Source: CAYNWK01 sp964400875
GTDB taxonomy: Bacteria > Chloroflexota > Anaerolineae > Anaerolineales > UBA4823
Assembly (NCBI GenBank): GCA_964400875.1
Contig: CAYNWK010000010.1
Coordinates: forward strand, 1 to 57,951
DNA length: 57,951 nucleotides
Direction: 5' to 3'
The translations under genes and the position numbers were made by a program. Positions 52,066 to 57,951 of the stretch are shown piece after piece. The notes under the pieces are model-generated. The model saw nothing but the letters and a program-made list of their open reading frames with translations. It was not told where the DNA came from and did not search any database. Every line of letters starts with the position of its first letter. The stretch's first letter is position 1.

Positions 52066-53876
52066 TGAGCATGAACGATCGAGGCGAAGGAAAAAAGTTC
52101 AACCGCGCTTTAGACGACCTGCTGGAGGGCAACCCCCTGGACGAAAGCCAGCTTTCCTTAGAAGATCGCCAGGCACTACAGCTCGCCCGCCAGTTGGCCG
52201 GGGAGGATTTCGGCGGCGGCCGCGTGCAGCGCAGCCAGCTGCGGACCGCACTGTCCGCCCGCGCCGAGGCGGAAATCGGCCGGCCCAGCTCCCGCAGACG
52301 CTTGCTGCGCGCATTTCAAGCGCTTTACCGGCCGGCCGCCTGGACGGGGTTAGCCCTCGCGCTGGTCTTGCTGCTGGCCTGGGCTTTCCAAAACCTGGCG
52401 ACGAGCCCAACGCCGGCGGCGACTCAGCAGGCCAGCGAGACTTCCAGCGTGGCCTCGGCAACCCCGGCCGAAGCCGTCGGCATCGCGCCCACCTTCACTC
52501 CCACCCCGCAACAGGCCGAACCAAGCCCAACACCAGCGGTATCGGCCCCCGGGGTCGGCCCCATCCTGACCAGCCCGGGCCTGTATTTCCTCGGCTGGTC
52601 GCCGGACGGCGCCTGGCTGGCCTACCTGACCCAGACCGAGCTAGACCTGCTGGACAGCCCGGTTGGCGAGGGGATCCGCGGGACCCCGCCAGGAACAATC
52701 CACTTTCTGAACACACAAACCGGTGAAGACTGCCAGTATCCCCAGGAGAACGAAAACGGGCTACTGCTCAACCGCTGGTTCGCCTGGCTGCCCGGTGGGC
52801 GCCTGATCACGCTGACCGCAGACGGAGGATTGGTCGCTAAGAATTCCCCGTGCCAGGAGGACCCCCCGGGGCCGGTCCTGCCACCCAACCTCGGTTTGGG
52901 ACCGCTCGAGGAGGTCTACGCCGCCAGCCAGGACAACCAGGTCTTGCTGGCCAAAGGCGGCTCCACCTGCTGGATCGTCGATCTGCGGCAAGGCAGCGCG
53001 ACAACCATCTCATCCTGCTCTCCGGAGGCCTCTTTCTCCCCGGACGAGAGCTACTTGAGCGTGGATATTGCAGCCGAACCGGAATACCGCACAGACGTTT
53101 ACCGGCTGGAAAAAGGTGAGCTAGCCGGAAGTGTGGATTGGCAATTCAGCGTAGGTGGACTGGGATTCTTGCCGCCGCCGGAATGGCTGGACGAGAGCCG
53201 CTTCGTGATCTACCGCGCGGATCAAGGCCCGCTGATGGTTGACGTTGAAGCCGGGTTCCAGACTCAACCCATCGCTCCGACCCTCTTCGAGATCGAGGGA
53301 CAAGCCTACCAGTACCCGGACGTCCTGGTGAGCCCGGATAGCGACAATTTCCACCTACTGCTCACCGACCCTGGCCCCGAGGCCAGCGGCGAGCAAACAC
53401 GCCTATACCTGTACCATTCGGAAAACGAGCAGGTGGAAGAACTGCCCTACGTGGGCGGTAGTTTCGCTCCCGGTGGAAACCTAAGCCTGCTGGCGAGCTC
53501 ATCAGACGGTGGGTCCGAACGGTCCAGCCACTGGCTCAGGCCCGTCGATCCGCCGGGAAGCGAAGCGCGCCTGTTCGCTTCTGAAGAGGACCAGGCTTAC
53601 CTGAGCGTCTCTCCGGGCGGCGTACTGATCGCCAGGGCCAGTCCCTCCAGTGAGCAGCTGCGAAACCCACCCACCGGGAGCAAATCTGAGGCGACCATCA
53701 CCGTGTTCGATGCAAACAGCGGGTCCGTTTTGCATGAATGGCTCGTAGATGCGTACACCTTCACCTTTGCCTTCTCCCCCGACAACCGTTCCCTCGCCGC
53801 CGTGGGCACGCCCGTCTCCGGCGGGATGCAGGCCCTGTACCTGCTGCCGCTGGAACAAGGCGGAGCGGAACAATAG
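52065..53876 (+). CDS. Membrane-anchored beta-propeller protein, likely anti-sigma partner
   Basis: A 603-residue single-span protein. About residues 1-85 are cytosolic and charged, rich in acidic/Gln-Ala-Arg helices in the style of zinc-free anti-sigma N termini, and precede a transmembrane helix (about residues 90-112). The extracytoplasmic part opens with a Thr/Ala/Pro-rich linker, then TolB/WD40-like blades (LGWSPDGAWLAYL, SFSPDESYLSVDI, FTFAFSPDNRSLAAVG). The TGATG overlap with the sigma gene supports joint function: a surface propeller sensing a signal and releasing the sigma factor. Direct anti-sigma homology is not recognised. Confidence 0.65.
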   Translation: MSMNDRGEGKKFNRALDDLLEGNPLDESQLSLEDRQALQLARQLAGEDFGGGRVQRSQLRTALSARAEAEIGRPSSRRRLLRAFQALYRPAAWTGLALALVLLLAWAFQNLATSPTPAATQQASETSSVASATPAEAVGIAPTFTPTPQQAEPSPTPAVSAPGVGPILTSPGLYFLGWSPDGAWLAYLTQTELDLLDSPVGEGIRGTPPGTIHFLNTQTGEDCQYPQENENGLLLNRWFAWLPGGRLITLTADGGLVAKNSPCQEDPPGPVLPPNLGLGPLEEVYAASQDNQVLLAKGGSTCWIVDLRQGSATTISSCSPEASFSPDESYLSVDIAAEPEYRTDVYRLEKGELAGSVDWQFSVGGLGFLPPPEWLDESRFVIYRADQGPLMVDVEAGFQTQPIAPTLFEIEGQAYQYPDVLVSPDSDNFHLLLTDPGPEASGEQTRLYLYHSENEQVEELPYVGGSFAPGGNLSLLASSSDGGSERSSHWLRPVDPPGSEARLFASEEDQAYLSVSPGGVLIARASPSSEQLRNPPTGSKSEATITVFDANSGSVLHEWLVDAYTFTFAFSPDNRSLAAVGTPVSGGMQALYLLPLEQGGAEQ

Positions 53877-53888
53877 CCCAACAGACTC

Positions 53889-53936
53889 ATATACGTATAT
53901 TTACACCCTGACAAGGGCAGGTCTACATACGTAGAC
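53889..53936. repeat. Two palindromes downstream of the propeller gene
   Basis: ATATACGTATAT (53889-53900, perfect 12 bases) and GTCTAC-ATAC-GTAGAC (53921-53936) share a TACGTA-like core. They could be operators or transcript ends. No gene is seen in 53877-54077. Confidence 0.35.
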
Positions 53937-54077
53937 GTGATCCTTTTTCGGCAATGGCCCAGGCCATCCAGGGCTCCGTTTTTACCAAGGCAAACCCGCC
54001 CCTAAGCACGAGGACTAAAGCTGACAAGGACAAATCTAACTTCGTGATATGAGATTCAGTCGTGATAAGATGAACGC

Positions 54078-55649
54078 ATGCGGCGTTTGGGATCATCGCT
54101 AACCTCGATCTGCCCCCGGTTCCTGCTTGGCGCGCTGGCGTTAGCGCTGGCAGCCTGCAGGGCGCAGCCCCCACCCCAGACAGGCGCATCCCAGGCGGCG
54201 GCAAAGACACGCCCCGCGTTCGAAGCTACCACCGCCGAACCATCCAGCACCCCATCCGCTACCGGCGAGCCGGCGCGGACCCCTTCTCCCCTCCCAGGCA
54301 AGCCGGATGAGGCGCCTGCGGAAGCCACGCCAGCGCGGCCCGCCTACAATCTCAGCGCAGTGCTGGATTACGGCCGGCACCAACTGGCGGTAGAAGAGCT
54401 GATCACCTACCCCAACCGATCGGGAGAGCCGCTCGAGGATCTGCTGCTGCTGGTCGAGCCCACCCGATATCCAAGCGTCTTTCATTTAATTTCATTGACC
54501 TTGAGTCCCGGCGGCGCAGAAGTGGAAGACTACACCCTGGACATCGGCCAGCTGCGCATCCGCCTGCCCCAACCGCTGCCCCCCGGCGAGGCGATCACGT
54601 TGGAACTCGCCTACGAGCTCGACCTGCCTTCCCCCGACGCGGATTATTACGGCCGACCGATCCCCTTCGGCTATACCTCCCGGCAGACCAACCTGGTGGA
54701 CTGGTACCCATACCTGCCGCCGTACGTCTTGGGAGAGGGTTGGCTGGCCCACCAGGCCGGCTTCTTTGGCGAACACCTGGCTTACGAGAGCGCCGATTTC
54801 CAGGTGCGCATCCGGCTGGAGGACGACCGGCCCGAGTTGACCGTCGCTGCCAGCGCCCCTGCAACGCGAGACGGCGATTGGCGGGTCTACCGGTTGGATG
54901 CGGCGCGCAACTTCGCCTGGTCGGTCAGCCATCTTTACACGGTTACATCGACGTCCGTCGGTGATGTAGAAGTGCTCGGCTACGCCTTCCCGGCGCACGC
55001 CGAGTCCGGGGCACTCACGCTGCAGGTCACGGCCGAAGCGCTGGCGCTGTACAACGACCTGTTTGGGGCCTATCCGCACCAGACCCTCAGCGTGGTGGAG
55101 GCCGATTTCCTGGACGGCATGGAGTTCGACGGCCTGTACTTTTTGAGCAACGCCTTTTACAACCTGTATCGCGGCGGTTACGACGATTACCTGACCGCCA
55201 TCGCCGCTCACGAAACCTCCCACCAGTGGTGGTACGGGCTGGTGGGCAACGACCAGGCCCTGGAACCCTGGTTGGACGAGGCCCTGGCGACCTACAGCGA
55301 ACGCCTGTATTACGAACGCCTGCACCCGGAGGCGTTGGACTGGTGGTGGGCTTACCGCATCAATTATTACGAGCCGCGCGGCTGGGTGGACGGCAGCATC
55401 TACAATCCGGAGGGCTACCGCGCTTACCGGGATGCGGTCTATCTCAACGGGGCCGAGTTCCTGGAGGCGCTGCGCGATCAGATTGGCGACCAGGCTTTCC
55501 TGGCGATTTTGAAGCAATACGCGACCGAGAACGCCCGGCAGATCGCTACGGGGGAGGATTTCTTCCATTTGCTGAAACCATATGCCGGCGAGGATCTTAC
55601 CCATCTGATCGCCCGCTACTTCGCCCAGCCGGTGGATCTCGATCCTTAG
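54078..55649 (+). CDS. M1-family zinc metallopeptidase lipoprotein (copy B)
   Basis: A 523-residue lipoprotein related to copy A at 36487-37968. Lipobox is LAAC (LLGALALALAAC), then a long Ala/Pro/Thr linker to about residue 85. The zinc motif is HETSHQWWYGL, with glutamate in DEALATYSERLYYE eighteen residues later; the GAMEN-like loop is DGMEFDGLYFLSNAFYN. Almost the whole zinc-site region matches copy A residue for residue, while signals and linkers differ. The gene stands alone behind the ECF operon. Likely an extracellular aminopeptidase; duplication suggests differing substrates. Confidence 0.87.
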   Translation: MRRLGSSLTSICPRFLLGALALALAACRAQPPPQTGASQAAAKTRPAFEATTAEPSSTPSATGEPARTPSPLPGKPDEAPAEATPARPAYNLSAVLDYGRHQLAVEELITYPNRSGEPLEDLLLLVEPTRYPSVFHLISLTLSPGGAEVEDYTLDIGQLRIRLPQPLPPGEAITLELAYELDLPSPDADYYGRPIPFGYTSRQTNLVDWYPYLPPYVLGEGWLAHQAGFFGEHLAYESADFQVRIRLEDDRPELTVAASAPATRDGDWRVYRLDAARNFAWSVSHLYTVTSTSVGDVEVLGYAFPAHAESGALTLQVTAEALALYNDLFGAYPHQTLSVVEADFLDGMEFDGLYFLSNAFYNLYRGGYDDYLTAIAAHETSHQWWYGLVGNDQALEPWLDEALATYSERLYYERLHPEALDWWWAYRINYYEPRGWVDGSIYNPEGYRAYRDAVYLNGAEFLEALRDQIGDQAFLAILKQYATENARQIATGEDFFHLLKPYAGEDLTHLIARYFAQPVDLDP

Positions 55650-55660
55650 TCTTCTGGTTG

Positions 55661-56110
55661 TTTTTCCCTTAAATTATCCAGATCAATATATCTATAAAGC
55701 TTAATTCGTAGCCGTAGTAGGGCCTGGGGATATGTGGAGGACGGCGGCCAACCATGGCGCGCACGGGTATATGTGGCGGGCGCTTCCTGTCGATTGCGAA
55801 GATGCAGGGGAGGCGAAGCGCCAGACTATCCCCAATTGAGCTGGGGATAGATCTCCGCTGCCCAGGCAGCCTTATCCACCGCTGGAGAAGGCTTTGGCTA
55901 TATGGAAGCTGTCCGACCAGCCTCCCCATATATGGGGGTGACCTGAGAATGAATAATTCGAACAAAAGAACGAGTTTTCCCCAGTTCGGCGGGTTTATCC
56001 ACAGTTTTCCACGAGTTATCCACAGAAAGGAGGGTTTAATCTCCTGGGGGCAATCTCGAGAAAAGCCCATATATGGGGGTAAGGTAGCTTGGGATAAGTT
56101 TTAAAGTGAC
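55661..56110. other. Non-coding region with DnaA-box cluster, candidate replication origin
   Basis: Exact TTATCCACA occurs at 55995-56003 and 56016-56024, with TTTTCCACG between them (56005-56013), TTATCCACC at 55872-55880 and TTATCCAGA at 55674-55682. An AT-rich stretch lies at about 55661-55711. TGGGGATA-type sites occur at 55725-55733 and, as an inverted pair, at 55826-55834 and 55842-55850. CCCATATATGGG palindromes occur at 55924-55937 (extended) and 56066-56077. No dnaA or dnaN is nearby, so the origin role is a hypothesis. Open frames in both directions here lack start signals and homology. Confidence 0.5.
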
Positions 56111-56183
56111 GAATCCAGGATGATGGAGGGGGTTTTGGGCAGGCTTCACCGACCAAAACCCATAAACGAAGATAAATTGCCTC

Positions 56184-56233
56184 TTGACAAACGATCGCAA
56201 TTAGATTATTATCTAATATAGATATACATCTAA
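56184..56233 (+). promoter_or_regulatory. Strong promoter with two operator palindromes
   Basis: TTGACA (56184-56189), 17-base spacer, TATTAT (56207-56212). TTAGAT-N4-ATCTAA occurs at 56201-56216 across the -10, and ATAGAT-N4-ATCTAA at 56218-56233 just after it. A dimeric repressor is expected; the ArsR-domain protein encoded downstream is the obvious candidate. The rest of the gap 56111-56312 holds no gene. Confidence 0.7.
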
Positions 56234-56312
56234 TACATTCAGCGTCTGTCTAATCATCAACCCGGGGAGCACCTCCGCACTACCCCCGGGAGCAGGAAAC
56301 ACGGAGGCAACG

Positions 56313-56552
56313 ATGTATCCCCAGCTCGATTATGCCCGGCTCGACTACGAACGACAGCACCAAGAATCGATCCGCCGGTTCGTTCAGCGAGAAGAGCAGC
56401 TGTGCGACCTGAGACCCGTGCGCTTTGGGCTGCGCGCCCGAGCTCAGCTGGCTGCCAGCAACTTCCTGATCGCCTTCGGCAGGCGAATCCGCCCCAGGGA
56501 GTGCCAGGTTTTCTGGTATAGTACCAAGAAGAACACCATCGGCTACACGTAG
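56313..56552 (+). CDS. Small hypothetical protein
   Basis: A 79-residue protein, unrecognised. It is strongly charged and rich in Arg/Gln/Glu (RQHQESIRRFVQREEQL), with a helical middle segment (LRARAQLAASNFLIAFGRRIR) that resembles the short amphipathic segments of small Chloroflexota proteins. CGGAGG stands before ATG 56313. It is the first gene behind the strong operator-covered promoter and ends about 97 bases before the ArsR-domain gene. It might be a co-regulated accessory factor. Confidence 0.55.
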   Translation: MYPQLDYARLDYERQHQESIRRFVQREEQLCDLRPVRFGLRARAQLAASNFLIAFGRRIRPRECQVFWYSTKKNTIGYT

Positions 56553-56648
56553 ATCCTGCGGATATAACCGACATATCCGGGCGGACCTACTCCTATCCGC
56601 CGGCACTGGTTCACCGATTGATCAGCTAGCGAGTTAAAAAGATACGGC

Positions 56649-57737
56649 ATGGGCGAGAACAATGATCCACAAATAAGCTGGGATTGGGGGACAGCCTACG
56701 ACCTGTTCCTCAGCCTGATGGTCCTGCACAATCCGGAAGATTTCGGCCTGCGCGGTTCGTGGGCGGCTGGTGTGCGCTCCCGCATCCCGCCGGACGAGCG
56801 CAAAGTCCTGGAGGACGCCCAGCAGGCTATCCCCGAGATCCCCCTACACTTTGTCTATTCCCTGCCCGAGCCCAAGGACAGCGCCACGGCGCTGTGGAAG
56901 CTGGGCACCCTGTCCCCTGTCGAGCGCCTGAAGACACTGGTGGAATGTCCCGAATGCTCCGAAGGAGCCCAGGCGGTATTCGCACGCGTCAGCGGGAGGG
57001 GCGCCTGGGAAGAGCAGGACGTGACCGACCTGCGAGAGACGCTTTACGGCAAGAAGAAACATAAACCCAAAGACAAGCAAATCGAGGAGATCTTGGGGTG
57101 GTGGTCTCGGCCCGCTGAGTTCGGCGAGCGCTACCTGGAGGCTTTGACCGCTTACCGCGAAGCTTTCTTTGCGGAGGAGGAAAACCGCATCCGCCCGGCG
57201 CTCAAAGAAGCCCTTGAGCGCGGCCAGCAGGCCGCCCGGGAAAAGGACGTGCCCGACCTGCTGGAGGAACTCTCCCATGGGGTGCGGTTCACGTCCTTGA
57301 CGGAGAATTACGACCTGGAAAGCCTGGTGCTGGCGCCTTCCTACTGGATCACCCCCTTTATCATTCACGTTAAGATCTCCGAAGGGCGCATGGTGCTGCT
57401 TTTCGGCGCCCGCCCGGCAGGTGCCTCGCTGGTGCCGGGCGAGGAGATCCCGGACGACTTGCTGCACGCGCTGAAAGCGCTGTCGGACCCCACCCGACTG
57501 CGCATCCTCAAATACTTAACCGAAAAACCGCTCTCACCGGCGGACCTATCCCGCAAGCTGCGCCTACGGGCCCCGACCGTGATCCACCACCTGAACGCCT
57601 TACGCCTGGCAGGGCTGGTGCATCTGATCCTCGGTCCGGAAGGCGAACGCCAATACGACGTGCGCAGCGAGATGATCCGCCAGACCTGCGTGAATTTGCA
57701 GGCCTTCCTGGCCGAAGAGGCCGAAGGGGAAGCCTGA
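56649..57737 (+). CDS. ArsR-type regulator with large N-terminal domain
   Basis: A 362-residue protein. The C-terminal 90 residues form an ArsR winged helix (ALKALSDPTRLRILKYLTEKPLSPADLSRKLRLRAPTVIHHLNALRLAGLVHL), while the first 260 residues are a helical domain (SWDWGTAYDLFLSLMVLHNPEDFGLRGSWAAGVRSRIPP) of the type seen in Chloroflexota/Firmicutes ArsR-like proteins; its ligand is unknown. It probably controls the upstream promoter through the TTAGAT palindromes. ArsR proteins often sense metals, but no metal-binding cysteine cluster is visible here apart from CPECSEGA. The start ATG 56649 has no strong Shine-Dalgarno. A perfect terminator follows. Confidence 0.8.
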   Translation: MGENNDPQISWDWGTAYDLFLSLMVLHNPEDFGLRGSWAAGVRSRIPPDERKVLEDAQQAIPEIPLHFVYSLPEPKDSATALWKLGTLSPVERLKTLVECPECSEGAQAVFARVSGRGAWEEQDVTDLRETLYGKKKHKPKDKQIEEILGWWSRPAEFGERYLEALTAYREAFFAEEENRIRPALKEALERGQQAAREKDVPDLLEELSHGVRFTSLTENYDLESLVLAPSYWITPFIIHVKISEGRMVLLFGARPAGASLVPGEEIPDDLLHALKALSDPTRLRILKYLTEKPLSPADLSRKLRLRAPTVIHHLNALRLAGLVHLILGPEGERQYDVRSEMIRQTCVNLQAFLAEEAEGEA

Positions 57738-57781
57738 AACGGAACCCCTCGTGCGAGGGCGTGAGCGCAGCGAGGACAACT

Positions 57782-57822
57782 AAAAAAGGGTTCAGGGAAT
57801 TTCACTCCCTGAACCCTTTTTT
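57782..57822 (+). terminator. Intrinsic terminator of the ArsR-domain gene
   Basis: AAAAAAGGGTTCAGGGA (57782-57798) pairs exactly with TCCCTGAACCCTTTTTT (57806-57822), 7-base loop, followed by more T. It is 45 bases beyond the stop; the A/T flanks make it bidirectional. Confidence 0.9.
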
Positions 57823-57898
57823 TTAAGTAACCTTTTCAACATACGTGCATCTAACTTGTGAACGAAACCACAGACTAATGCACGGAGGTATTCTCGTA

Positions 57899-57951
57899 AT
57901 GGAAATGGTGATTGACTTCCCCGGCGGCGCCCGCGTGGACGCCCACTTCGG
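57899..57951 (+). CDS. OsmC-like protein, first 17 codons (cut by window edge)
   Basis: The frame begins MEMVIDFPGGARVDAHFG after GGAGG (57884-57888), which matches the start of OsmC/Ohr-family proteins in which a FPGG-R-VDA-FG segment precedes the peroxidase fold. Only 53 bases are available, so the call is tentative. Confidence 0.55.
   Translation, partial: MEMVIDFPGGARVDAHF

Noticed and set aside
55669..56104. Opposing open frames of 116 and 133 codons in the DnaA-box region
   Set aside because: No Shine-Dalgarno, no recognisable domain, and they overlap each other; the region is better explained as non-coding.

Overview
The window is a high-GC, gene-dense bacterial segment that most resembles a member of the Chloroflexota, probably Anaerolineae. 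This is inferred from the mix of genes: a PucC-like MFS carrier, an NB-ARC/TPR regulator with a C-terminal SARP domain, an FHA membrane protein, DUF6391, a magnesium/cobalt-chelatase ChlI/ChlD locus, and lipoproteins with simple LxAC lipoboxes. No rRNA, tRNA, IS element or CRISPR array was found. One 100-base run of N (29921-30020) marks a scaffold gap inside the ribosomal protein S1 gene.

Layout. 1-7.0 kb: the 3' end of argH, an MFS transporter with a GT1 glycosyltransferase, and a tight phospholipid operon (psd, pssA, a DUF374 acyltransferase, a membrane-anchored phosphoesterase). 7.2-18.5 kb: a large SARP/NB-ARC regulator, an NHL lipoprotein, an ANT(6)-like nucleotidyltransferase, lipB, an FHA protein, a gluzincin lipoprotein (convergent), a class V aminotransferase and a 23S rRNA uracil methyltransferase-like enzyme. 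18.7-20.1 kb: a FtsK/HerA-like ATPase and a small protein behind a promoter carrying two GAAC-N4-GTTC LexA-type boxes. 20.1-29.6 kb, minus strand: holA, a DUF6391 protein, an AbrB/ParE toxin-antitoxin pair with a clear promoter and repeated operator, a PucC-like carrier, an HTH regulator, a 47-residue membrane peptide, a 7-TM protein, radA and clpC. 29.8-38.5 kb: rpsA, divergent from a chelatase locus in which ChlI and ChlD-type halves are joined across a classical A-AAA-AAG slippery site, then a beta-lactamase-fold hydrolase, an aminotransferase, an M1 peptidase and a site-2-protease-like protein lacking its catalytic Glu.

38.6-51.3 kb is visibly lower in GC than its flanks. It holds a thiol-disulfide pair (CcdA and a TlpA-like lipoprotein) and a complete L-arabinose module on the minus strand: a LacI regulator, a binding protein, an ATPase, two permeases, a catalytically altered M24 protein, a truncated zinc-dehydrogenase remnant beside a 120-bp hairpin element, and araB, araD and araA. 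The module would import a pentose and convert it to xylulose-5-phosphate.

51.4-58 kb: an ECF sigma factor translationally coupled to a membrane beta-propeller (a likely anti-sigma or sensor), a second M1 peptidase paralogous to the one at 36.5 kb, a non-coding 0.45-kb stretch with DnaA-box-like sequences that could be a replication origin, a strong promoter overlapped by two TTAGAT-N4-ATCTAA operators ahead of a small protein and an ArsR-domain regulator, and the first codons of an OsmC-like gene.

The most interesting loci are the chelatase frameshift, the LexA-type ATPase operon, the DnaA-box cluster, and the decayed or altered enzymes (the S2P-like protein, the M24-like protein and the dehydrogenase fragment).
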